This document shows positions 6,564 to 13,389 of a DNA stretch of 16,407 nt, in pieces. The position numbers and the translations under genes are program-made. This DNA is from Ruminococcaceae bacterium UBA2656 (GTDB lineage Bacteria; Bacillota; Clostridia; Oscillospirales; Acutalibacteraceae), in NCBI GenBank assembly GCA_002359465.1, contig DENA01000021.1:13985-30391 (forward strand). The letters are read 5' to 3'. Numbering within the stretch: position 1 is the stretch's first letter; each line of letters starts with the position of its first letter. The notes below the pieces were generated by a model that was given only the letters and a program-made list of their open reading frames with translations, ran no database searches and was not told the DNA's origin.

Positions 6564-7444
6564 CAGGTATCCCCGAATATTTCTTTTTTCAGCCGCTTTC
6601 CGGTCGGTGTGGAAGCAAGCCCGCCCTCCGAGGTCTCCTTCAGGCTGCGGGGCATGGCGTCGCCGATCCGCTTCATGGCGATAATCACCTCGTCGGCGGG
6701 AATGGCGCTTTCAATTCCGGCGAGCGCAAGCTCCGCGCCCACAAACGCGTTGGCCACGCCCATGGCGTTGCGCTTTATGCACGGAATTTCCACCAGCCCC
6801 GCCACCGGGTCGCACACAAGGCCCAGAATGTTTTTCAGTGCGATGGCGCAGGCGTGTTCCGCCATCCCCGGCGTTCCGCCCGCCAGCTCCGTCAGCGCCG
6901 CCGCGGCCATGGCGGAAGCGGCGCCGCACTCTGCCTGGCACCCGCCCTGCGCGCCGGAAATGCTCGCGTTGTTGGCGATCACCATGCCGAACGCGGAGGC
7001 GGTGAACAGCGACATGACCACGTCGCGTTCCGGCAGCTCCCGGTCCTCCATAATCGTCAGCAGCGCCGCGGGGATAATGCCGCAGGAGCCTGCCGTGGGC
7101 GCAGCGACAATCTTGCCCATACAGGCGTTGCTTTCCGAAACCGCCAGCGCGCGGACCAGCGCGTAGCCGAAGACTTTGCCGCAAAGGCTTCGGCCTTTGT
7201 CCACCGCCTGCTTCATTTTGTATGCCCCGCCGCCGGAAAGCCCGCTTACCGAGCGCATGTCCGGGTCAATGCCGTCCTTCACGGACCGCTGCATCACCCG
7301 GAAGCTTTCCAGCATGGTTTGGTACAGCGCCTCCTCGGGCTTTTCCAGCTCTCGCGCCTGATCGGTCAGCACAATCTGCGATATTTTTCGGTTTTCCCGC
7401 GTCGCCGCGTCTGCCAGATCTTCCACAGAATAATAAATTCCCAT
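6563..7444 (-). CDS. sdaAA: L-serine dehydratase, iron-sulfur-dependent, alpha subunit
   Basis: The 293-residue subunit deaminates L-serine to pyruvate and ammonia with a [4Fe-4S] cluster, together with the beta subunit encoded just upstream. Motifs: SVSGLSGGGAYK (65-76), AAPTAGSCGIIP (114-125), ANNASISGAQGGCQAECG (157-174) and CDPVAGLVEIPCIKRNA (211-227). C169, C211 and C222 show the C-x41-C-x10-C spacing of the cluster ligands in this family. The ATG at 7444 has a weak AAAGG site about 11 bases upstream and lies 46 bases after the sdaAB stop, so it is probably cotranscribed and partly coupled. The two-gene alpha/beta arrangement is the Gram-positive form, in contrast to fused E. coli SdaA. 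Confidence 0.94.
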   Translation of the reverse strand: MGIYYSVEDLADAATRENRKISQIVLTDQARELEKPEEALYQTMLESFRVMQRSVKDGIDPDMRSVSGLSGGGAYKMKQAVDKGRSLCGKVFGYALVRALAVSESNACMGKIVAAPTAGSCGIIPAALLTIMEDRELPERDVVMSLFTASAFGMVIANNASISGAQGGCQAECGAASAMAAAALTELAGGTPGMAEHACAIALKNILGLVCDPVAGLVEIPCIKRNAMGVANAFVGAELALAGIESAIPADEVIIAMKRIGDAMPRSLKETSEGGLASTPTGKRLKKEIFGDT

Positions 7445-7490
7445 CTATAATTCAGCCTTTCCGATTGTCTTGTTCCTTTTCCGCACGGAC

Positions 7491-8150
7491 TCAGTCCGGC
7501 CGCAGGACGGTAGAGCGCAGGACATCCGGAAGTTTTTCAATGCCCTCGTTGCTTACGCGGCTGAAATCCCCGTCCACCTCGATGGTCATCAGCGCGGTTT
7601 CGCCTCTGTGGCCGCGGGTCAGCTTGAAATTCCCGATGTTGACCCCCTGCGCGGCAATGTAGTTCGTAACATGTGCGATAACCCCCGGAACGTCCCTGTG
7701 CAAAATTAAAAGCGTGGTCTGCTGCCCGGTGACGTCCACCTTCATCCCGTTGATCTCGCTGACGACAATATTGCCGCCGCCCACGGAAGCCCCCTGCAAG
7801 GTTACGGTACGGCCCTGCGCGTCCGTAAGGGTGATCACCGCCGTGTTGGGATGCGCCCCCTCAATTTCGCCCTTTTCAAAAACAACGGAAAGGTTGCGTT
7901 CCTTAGCGAGCTCCAGACTGTTCCGGATGCGGACGTCGCTCGGCGTCATGCCCATGATGCCGGCGACAAGGGCTTTATCCGTCCCGTGCCCGCGGTAGGT
8001 CTTCGCAAAAGAACCGTGCAGAAGGATGTGCGCGTGCACGGGCACGTCTTCCAGAAGCGCGCCGGCAATCCGCCCGATGCGCACAGCGCCCGCCGTGTGG
8101 GAGCTTGACGGGCCGATCATCACCGGTCCTATAATATCAAAAACGTTCAT
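7491..8150 (-). CDS. sdaAB: L-serine dehydratase, iron-sulfur-dependent, beta subunit
   Basis: The 219-residue partner of SdaAA begins with FDIIGPVMIGPSSSHTAGA (4-22), the conserved beta-domain signature. It contains RGHGTDKALVAG and GSFAKTYRGH, and ends in an ACT domain (about 146-194) starting LLILHRDVPGVIAHVTNYI, which in related enzymes can bind amino acids or stabilise the dimer. ATG 8150 has GGAGG about 7 bases upstream. It is the first gene of the minus-strand sdaAB-sdaAA operon and diverges from the fatty-acid operon across a 278-base spacer. Confidence 0.94.
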   Translation of the reverse strand: MNVFDIIGPVMIGPSSSHTAGAVRIGRIAGALLEDVPVHAHILLHGSFAKTYRGHGTDKALVAGIMGMTPSDVRIRNSLELAKERNLSVVFEKGEIEGAHPNTAVITLTDAQGRTVTLQGASVGGGNIVVSEINGMKVDVTGQQTTLLILHRDVPGVIAHVTNYIAAQGVNIGNFKLTRGHRGETALMTIEVDGDFSRVSNEGIEKLPDVLRSTVLRPD

Positions 8151-8192
8151 AGCCAGCCTCCGTGCCCCTAAAATAATAGGCGTCCTGCGGTT

Positions 8193-8220
8193 ATTATACC
8201 ATAATGAATATGCGATTCAA
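8193..8220 (-). promoter_or_regulatory. Promoter of sdaAB-sdaAA
   Basis: Read on the minus strand, TTGAAT (8220-8215) and TATAAT (8198-8193) are 16 bases apart, with a TG-type extended -10 (TGG before TATAAT). It lies about 43 bases upstream of the sdaAB start. Confidence 0.6.
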
Positions 8221-8329
8221 ACGTTATTTTTATACGGCCAACTGTGAAAAGGCTGTTCTTCTTTTTTTGGAGGTTTGCATTATATTGCCCCGAACCGGTC
8301 ATAATTATTTGTAATAAATTTCCAATTAT

Positions 8330-8348
8330 TATTTTGAAAATCAAAATA
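8330..8348. promoter_or_regulatory. FabT-type operator 1 (upstream of -35)
   Basis: The 19-bp perfect palindrome TATTTTGAAAATCAAAATA is centred at 8339. Its core TTTGA-N3-TCAAA matches the known FabT operator pattern of streptococci. It ends 3 bases before the TTGACA box of the fab promoter. Confidence 0.75.
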
Positions 8349-8351
8349 TTC

Positions 8352-8380
8352 TTGACAGAGTAGTGGTTTTTTGGTATAAT
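8352..8380 (+). promoter_or_regulatory. Full-consensus promoter of the fab operon
   Basis: TTGACA (8352-8357) and TATAAT (8375-8380) are both perfect and 17 bases apart. A start point near 8387 places the downstream operator at the beginning of the transcript. Such a strong promoter fits an operon held in check by a repressor. Confidence 0.85.
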
Positions 8381-8388
8381 TCGAATTG

Positions 8389-8403
8389 TTTTGAACTTCA
8401 AAA
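8389..8403. promoter_or_regulatory. FabT-type operator 2 (at the start point)
   Basis: TTTTGA-ACT-TCAAAA is a 15-bp perfect palindrome centred at 8396, exactly 57 bases from the centre of operator 1, with the same core and a 3-base centre. It overlaps the predicted transcription start and lies before the AAAGGAG ribosome site, a classic repressor position. Confidence 0.75.
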
Positions 8404-8428
8404 TAAATTGAGAAAGGAGTGAACTGTA

Positions 8429-8881
8429 TTGGATAATGAATACTCTCAAATCAATGATTTTCTTGTAAAAGTGTTTAATGAGGTGTTAAGGACGGAAGAA
8501 GCGAGCCTGAAAACAAAAGAGTCCCATAACCTTTCCATGAGGGAAATGCATGTCATTGAAGCGGTGTGCGACGGTACCCGGTCGGGAAAAAACACGGCTT
8601 CGGAGATCGCGTTTTCCCAGCGGATTACGGCCGGCACGCTGACGACCACCATCAACACGCTGGAAAAAAAGGGCTTTGTCGTCAGGCGGCAGGACCAGCA
8701 CGACAAAAGGGTTGTCCGCATTTTTCCCACCGACAAGGGGAAAAGTGTAAATGAAGTTCATTCCTCCTTTCACCACAAGATGGTTTCGGCCATTATGTCC
8801 GCAATGGATGAGGATGAACTGGCCATGTTTGTAAAAGGGCTGGCTGCGGTGAAGAGCTTTTTAGAGAGCAATCAAAAGTAG
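8429..8881 (+). CDS. fabT: MarR-family fatty-acid regulator, FabT-like
   Basis: The 150-residue protein has the MarR winged-helix fold: LSMREMHVIEAV (35-46), a recognition helix region around ASEIAFSQRITAGTLTTTIN (57-76) and a wing with RRQDQHDKRVVRIFPTDKGK (86-105). FabT proteins repress fab genes when bound to long-chain acyl-ACP. The start is TTG 8429, 8 bases after AAAGGAGTG. It is the first gene of the fatty-acid operon, and two FabT-type palindromes flank its promoter, so autoregulation is likely. It ends 11 bases before the DegV-like start. FabT rather than another MarR protein is inferred from operator sequence and position. Confidence 0.85.
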   Translation: MDNEYSQINDFLVKVFNEVLRTEEASLKTKESHNLSMREMHVIEAVCDGTRSGKNTASEIAFSQRITAGTLTTTINTLEKKGFVVRRQDQHDKRVVRIFPTDKGKSVNEVHSSFHHKMVSAIMSAMDEDELAMFVKGLAAVKSFLESNQK

Positions 8882-8892
8882 TGGAGGCATTT

Positions 8893-9741
8893 ATGGCTAT
8901 TAAAATTATAACGGACAGCACGTCGGACATTCCCTTTGACCGTCAGGCGGAGCTTGGCATTGAAATCGTTTCGCTGAGCGTGCATTTCGGCGACCGGGAA
9001 TATGTGGACGGGGTCAGCCTTACCAAACCGCAGTTTTTTCAAATGCTCCGTGAAAGCGCAGAACTCCCCACCACGGCGCAGGTCAACCCGGAACGGTTTG
9101 AAAAATTATTTGAAAAGTATATGAAAAGCGGGGACGATGTAATCGGTATTTTTATTTCCGGCAAGCTCAGCGGCACGTACCAGTCGGCGGTAATTGCGAA
9201 AGAGACGCTGGGCGCGGAAAATATTTATCTGATCGATTCGCTGAGCGTCAGCTTCGGGCTCGCGCTTCTGGTGTATGAGATGATAAAAATGAGGGATGCC
9301 GGGAAGACGGCGGCTGAAATCTGCAACGCGGTGGAAGAGCTGAAAAAGAGGCAGAAGTTTTACGCAATTATCGACACCCTGAAATATCTGAAAATGGGCG
9401 GCAGGCTTTCTGCTTCCTCCGCTTTCTTCGGTTCCATGCTCCATATCAAGCCGATTGTCTCCATAGAGGACGGAGAAATCAAAGCTTTTGACAAGAAAAA
9501 GGGCCATAAGGCGGCCTCCCAGCGCATTGCGCAAAAAATGACGGAGGAAAAGCCGGATTCCGACTATCGGATTTTTTTCGGCGATACCGATTCTCCTGAA
9601 TTCTTGAATCTGCTTAAAGAGGCGGCGTCGTCGGTCACGGATATTTCAAACAGTGAAACGATTGCCCTCGGTTCGGTCGTCGGCACCCACGGCGGGCCGG
9701 GCTGTGTGGGCGTGTCCTATATTGCGCAGGCGGATTCCTGA
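8893..9741 (+). CDS. DegV-family fatty-acid-binding protein, FakB-like
   Basis: The 282-residue protein has the full set of FakB landmarks: ITDSTSDIP (6-14), PTTAQ with T61 (59-63), GKLSGTYQSA with S93 (90-99), KMGGRLS with R171 (168-173), and GTHGGPGCVG with H266 (264-273). In FakB these residues hold the fatty-acid carboxylate and contact the kinase FakA, which makes acyl-phosphate from exogenous or recycled fatty acids. The ATG at 8893 follows GTGGAGG; the in-frame GTG at 8881 lies inside that ribosome site. Its place between fabT and fabH suggests that fatty-acid uptake or recycling is controlled along with synthesis. No fakA gene is in the window. Ligand chain type cannot be read from the sequence. 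Confidence 0.9.
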   Translation: MAIKIITDSTSDIPFDRQAELGIEIVSLSVHFGDREYVDGVSLTKPQFFQMLRESAELPTTAQVNPERFEKLFEKYMKSGDDVIGIFISGKLSGTYQSAVIAKETLGAENIYLIDSLSVSFGLALLVYEMIKMRDAGKTAAEICNAVEELKKRQKFYAIIDTLKYLKMGGRLSASSAFFGSMLHIKPIVSIEDGEIKAFDKKKGHKAASQRIAQKMTEEKPDSDYRIFFGDTDSPEFLNLLKEAASSVTDISNSETIALGSVVGTHGGPGCVGVSYIAQADS

Positions 9742-9761
9742 CGCGGAATACGGAGGAAAAA

Positions 9762-10778
9762 ATGAGCTTTACGATTATCGGCACGGGAAGTGCGTATCCG
9801 GCATGCTCCAAAACAAACGAGGAACTGTCGCTTCTGATTGATACTTCGGACGAGTGGATTTCCACGCGCACGGGCATTAAAAGCAGGCATATTTCCACCA
9901 CGGAAACCCTGTGCGACTTTGCCGCCGAAGCGGCGGCGCGCGCGCTGAAGGATGCTTCCACCGCGGCGGAGGAACTGGACCTGATCATCTGTTCCACCGC
10001 GCGCGGGGACCATGTCACGCCGTCGCTCGCATGCGAGATTCAGCAAAGGCTTGGCGCAGTCTGCCCGGCGTTCGACCTGAACGCGGCCTGCACCGGTTTT
10101 GTCTATGCGCTGGATGTCGCATTTTCTTATTTTTCGGCGCGCAGGGCGAAAAAAATTCTGATTGTGTCGGCGGAGGCCATGTCCAGGCTGCTGGACTGGC
10201 AGGACCGTTCCACCTGCGTCCTTTTCGGCGACGGAGCCGGCGCGGCGGTGCTGGCGCCGGGGGACAGCCTGCTTTCCATTAAAATCGGGGCGAAGGGCGA
10301 GGTTGCCCCGCTCTATGTGGAAAACACGCGGGGCAACTGCCCGTATTCCCAGATCAGACAGGTCGATCCATACCTGAAAATGAACGGCAAGGATGTTTAT
10401 AAATTCGCCGTGGCCGCCATGTGCGGCGACCTTGCGGAGGTTATCCGCGAAGCGGGCCTGACACAAGCGGATGTGGACTTTGTCCTGCCCCATCAGGCAA
10501 ACCTGCGGATTATCGACGCGGCGAAAAGCAAGCTCTCCATTGCGCCGGAAAAATACCGGCACAATATTGAGCGATTCGGCAATACCTCCTCGGCGAGCAT
10601 TCCCATCCTGCTGGACGAACTGAACCGCGCGGGAGAGCTGCACGCCGGAAATATTCTGGCGCTGACCGCTTTTGGCGGCGGCATGACCACAGGCGCGTGC
10701 GTCCTCCGATGGGGGCAAAAAGACGGTTCGATCAAAAAGAAGGCGGGGATGATAGATGATAAAAACACCACTGTGTGA
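9762..10778 (+). CDS. fabH: Beta-ketoacyl-ACP synthase III
   Basis: FabH starts fatty-acid synthesis by condensing acetyl-CoA or another short acyl-CoA with malonyl-ACP. The catalytic triad is visible: C110 in NAACTGF, H244 in PHQAN and N274 in GNTSSASI. TSDEWISTRTGIKSR (28-42) is the family's substrate-tunnel and dimer signature. At 338 residues it is slightly longer than usual because of a lysine-rich C-terminal tail (GSIKKKAGMIDDKNTTV) that runs 23 bases into the next gene. ATG 9762 follows ACGGAGGAAAAA. No acpP gene follows, although that is the usual place in many Bacillota clusters. Confidence 0.95.
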   Translation: MSFTIIGTGSAYPACSKTNEELSLLIDTSDEWISTRTGIKSRHISTTETLCDFAAEAAARALKDASTAAEELDLIICSTARGDHVTPSLACEIQQRLGAVCPAFDLNAACTGFVYALDVAFSYFSARRAKKILIVSAEAMSRLLDWQDRSTCVLFGDGAGAAVLAPGDSLLSIKIGAKGEVAPLYVENTRGNCPYSQIRQVDPYLKMNGKDVYKFAVAAMCGDLAEVIREAGLTQADVDFVLPHQANLRIIDAAKSKLSIAPEKYRHNIERFGNTSSASIPILLDELNRAGELHAGNILALTAFGGGMTTGACVLRWGQKDGSIKKKAGMIDDKNTTV

Positions 10779-11703
10779 GCTGCTCGGGATAGAATATCCC
10801 ATTATACAGGGAGGAATGGCTTGGATAGCGGACGCCTCCCTTGCCGCCGCGGTTTCCAACGGCGGGGGCCTTGGTCTGATTTCCGCTATGAACGCGGACG
10901 CAAACTGGCTGAGGGGCGAAATCCGCAAGGCAAAAACGCTGACGGACAAACCGTTCGGGGTGAACATTATGCTGATGAGCCCTCACGCCGAGGAGGTTGC
11001 CCGGCTTGTCATCGACGAGGGCGTTCCGGTCGTAACGACCGGCGCGGGAAACCCGTCCCAGTATATGGGCGCATGGATGGAGGCCGGGGTCAAGGTGGTT
11101 CCCGTGGTACCGTCCACCGGCATCGCGAAGCGCGTCGCCCGGTGCGGCGCGGTCGCCGTGATCGCGGAGGGCTGCGAGTCCGGCGGGCATATCGGCGAGC
11201 TGACCACCATGACGCTGCTGCCGCAGGTGTGCGACGCGGTGGATGTCCCCGTGATCGCGGCAGGCGGCATTGCGGACGGCCGGGGAATCGCGGCGGCTTT
11301 CATGCTCGGCGCGGTCGGCGTGCAGGTCGGAACGCGGTTTTTGGTGGCGAACGAATGCGGCGTGCACCAGAATTACAAAAATAAAATCCTTCATGCGAAG
11401 GATATATATACCCTGACGACCGGCAAACGGACCGGGCACCCGGTCAGGGCGCTGAAAACCAGCTTTACCAGGGAATTTGCGAAAAAAGAATACGACGCTT
11501 CGGTAACCAATGAGCAGCTGAACGCTTTCGGCGCGGGCGCGCTGCGCCTTGCCGCCGTGGAGGGCGACGAGAAAAACGGATGCTTCATGGCCGGACAGAT
11601 CGCGGCGATTGTCCGTAAGGAACAGCCGGCGGCGGAAATCATCCGGGAGATGTTCGGGGAAGCGGAAACTGTGTTGGGCGGTGCGGGCAGATGGGTGAAA
11701 TAG
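10756..11703 (+). CDS. fabK: Enoyl-ACP reductase II (FMN-dependent)
   Basis: The 315-residue FMN barrel of the FabK/nitronate monooxygenase superfamily performs the last reduction of the elongation cycle, trans-2-enoyl-ACP to acyl-ACP with NAD(P)H. Motifs: PIIQGGMAWIA (15-25), GGLGLISA (37-44), GVNIMLM (68-74), EGCESGGHIGE (138-148) with the active-site H145 and its ESGGH context, AAGGIADGRG (168-177) and GTRFLVANEC (192-201) for FMN phosphate. Length and motifs match pneumococcal FabK. It overlaps fabH by 23 bases and fabD by 13, so translation is probably coupled. No FabI or FabL homologue is in the window. Confidence 0.93.
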   Translation: MIKTPLCELLGIEYPIIQGGMAWIADASLAAAVSNGGGLGLISAMNADANWLRGEIRKAKTLTDKPFGVNIMLMSPHAEEVARLVIDEGVPVVTTGAGNPSQYMGAWMEAGVKVVPVVPSTGIAKRVARCGAVAVIAEGCESGGHIGELTTMTLLPQVCDAVDVPVIAAGGIADGRGIAAAFMLGAVGVQVGTRFLVANECGVHQNYKNKILHAKDIYTLTTGKRTGHPVRALKTSFTREFAKKEYDASVTNEQLNAFGAGALRLAAVEGDEKNGCFMAGQIAAIVRKEQPAAEIIREMFGEAETVLGGAGRWVK

Positions 11704-12614
11704 CGTTTGTATTTTCCGGTCAGGGCACCCAGTACAGCGGCATGGGAAAAGACCTTTACGAAAACAGCCCCGCCGCGAAGGAGGTCTTTGATCTTGCCGA
11801 CGCGGTTCGTCCGGGGACTGCCGCGCAGTGCTTCGGCGGCACGCAGGAGGAGCTTTCCCAGACCATCAATACGCAGCCCTGCGTTTTCTGTGTGGATCTG
11901 GCGGCGGCGCAGTGCCTGAAGGCCGGGGGGATTCTTCCCCGCGCGGTCGCGGGTTTTTCGCTTGGCGAAGTCGCGGCGCTGACCTTTGCCGGTGCGTTCG
12001 GTATGGACGCAGGGTTCCGGTTCGTCTGCAAACGGGCGGCTTTTATGCAGGAAGCGGCTGAAAAGCACCCAAGCGGTATGGCTGCGGTGCTCAAGCTTCC
12101 GGTGGAAACGGTGCGGGAGCTTTGCTCCCGGCGGAAAAACACGTACCCGGTCAATTACAACTGCAAGGGACAGACCGTGGTCGCGCTCCAAAAAAGCGCG
12201 CTCGGCGATTTTTGCAAAGAGGTGCAGGCCGCGGGCGGCAGGGCCGTCCCACTGGCGGTCAGCGGCGGGTTTCACTCCCCATTCATGGACGAGGCGGCGC
12301 AAAAGCTGCTGACAGAACTTCGGACGGAAGACGTCCGTCCGACTTCTCTGCCGGTTTACTCCAACGTCAGCGCAAAGCCCTACGGAGAAGAAATGAAGGC
12401 AACCATCGCAAATCAGGTGAACCATCCTGTTTACTGGCAGAAGTCCGTGGAAAATATGATCGCGGACGGAATCGGCACCTTTATAGAAGTGGGCCCGGGG
12501 AAAACCCTGTGCGGCCTGATCAAAAAAATCTCTTCACAGGTGCGTATTCTCAATGTTGAAAACTTTGCGGACGCGCAGGCCGCTGTGGAAGAATTAAGGA
12601 GGAACCCATGCTGA
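11691..12614 (+). CDS. fabD: Malonyl-CoA:ACP transacylase
   Basis: FabD (307 residues) loads malonate from CoA onto ACP. Visible residues are the oxyanion segment GQGTQ (10-14), the nucleophile S90 in AGFSLGE (87-93), KRAAFMQ (114-120) with the malonate-binding Arg, and H195 in GGFHSPFM (192-199). EVGPGKTLCGLI lies near the C-terminus. The nucleophile elbow is GFSLGE and not the common GHSLGE; the His-to-Phe change precedes the serine and need not abolish activity. The ATG lies inside fabK, and the stop overlaps fabG by 7 bases. Confidence 0.94.
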   Translation: MGEIAFVFSGQGTQYSGMGKDLYENSPAAKEVFDLADAVRPGTAAQCFGGTQEELSQTINTQPCVFCVDLAAAQCLKAGGILPRAVAGFSLGEVAALTFAGAFGMDAGFRFVCKRAAFMQEAAEKHPSGMAAVLKLPVETVRELCSRRKNTYPVNYNCKGQTVVALQKSALGDFCKEVQAAGGRAVPLAVSGGFHSPFMDEAAQKLLTELRTEDVRPTSLPVYSNVSAKPYGEEMKATIANQVNHPVYWQKSVENMIADGIGTFIEVGPGKTLCGLIKKISSQVRILNVENFADAQAAVEELRRNPC

Positions 12615-13348
12615 CAGGGAAAACAGCCGTCGTGACCGGCGGCTCCAGAGGAATCGGAAAAGCCATCGCGCTGAAAATGGCGCGGGAAGGCGCGGACGTA
12701 GCCGTTCTCTACGCCGGGAACGAAGCGGCGGCGCAGGAGACCTGCTCCCTGATTGAGCAGTGCGGCGTGAAAGCGAAAGCTTACCGGTGCGACGTTGCGG
12801 ACGACCGGCAGACCAAGGAAACGGTCGATGCGATTCTTGCCGACTTCGGCGGAATCGATATTCTGGTCAACAACGCGGGCGTTGTGCGGGACGGACTGAT
12901 TCTTTCGATGAAGGAAGAGGACTTCGACACCGTGGTGAATACGAACCTCAAGGGCGCGTTCCATATGATCAAGCATACCTACCGCCATTTCATGAAAAAG
13001 AGAAGCGGCAGGATTATCAATATCACCTCCGTTTCCGGCGTTACGGGCAACGCGGGCCAGGCCAACTATTCCTCCGCGAAGGCGGGGCTGATCGGCCTGA
13101 CCAAATCCACGGCAAAGGAGCTTGCGGCAAGGAATGTGACCTGCAACGCGATTGCGCCGGGCTTTATTGATACAGACATGACTGCCGCCCTGCCGGAGAA
13201 AGTAAAAGAAACGGCTGTGGAAGCCATTCCGTTAAAGCGGATGGGTTCCCCCGCGGACATTGCCAATCTGGCGGCCTTTCTGGCCGGGGACGAGGCGGGT
13301 TATATCACCGGAGAGGTGATTAAAATTGACGGCGGCCTTTGCATGTAA
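12608..13348 (+). CDS. fabG: 3-oxoacyl-ACP reductase
   Basis: This 246-residue short-chain dehydrogenase reduces beta-ketoacyl-ACP with NADPH. The cofactor loop is TGGSRGIG (10-17), with CDVAD (61-65), NNAG (88-91), the catalytic S141, Y154 and K158 in the GNAGQANYSSAKAG context (147-160), and PGFIDTDMT. AGYITGEVIKIDGGLCM at the C-terminus is typical of FabG. ATG 12608 follows AGGAGG with 5-base spacing and overlaps the fabD stop. Its place in the fab operon supports FabG over other SDR enzymes. Confidence 0.94.
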   Translation: MLTGKTAVVTGGSRGIGKAIALKMAREGADVAVLYAGNEAAAQETCSLIEQCGVKAKAYRCDVADDRQTKETVDAILADFGGIDILVNNAGVVRDGLILSMKEEDFDTVVNTNLKGAFHMIKHTYRHFMKKRSGRIINITSVSGVTGNAGQANYSSAKAGLIGLTKSTAKELAARNVTCNAIAPGFIDTDMTAALPEKVKETAVEAIPLKRMGSPADIANLAAFLAGDEAGYITGEVIKIDGGLCM

Positions 13349-13389
13349 TGTTCAGTCTACCCCGCTTACTGCGGAGAATCGAGGATACG

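Noticed and set aside
8281..8329. AT-rich near-palindrome (AATTATTTGTAATAAATT) considered as a third FabT site
   Set aside because: It lacks the TTTGA-N3-TCAAA core and its arms match only partly.
9717..10967. A 416-codon open frame antisense to fabH and fabK
   Set aside because: It lies opposite two genes with complete active sites, has no family motif and is Arg/His-rich in the manner of shadows in GC-rich codon-biased DNA.
11391..12425. A 344-codon open frame antisense to fabK/fabD
   Set aside because: The composition is of shadow type, and the coding strand holds well-conserved FabK and FabD.
13352..13380. Hairpin CCGC/GCGG between fabG and the second flavoprotein considered as an attenuator
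   Set aside because: It has only four clean base pairs and no T-run; the context is a continuous operon.
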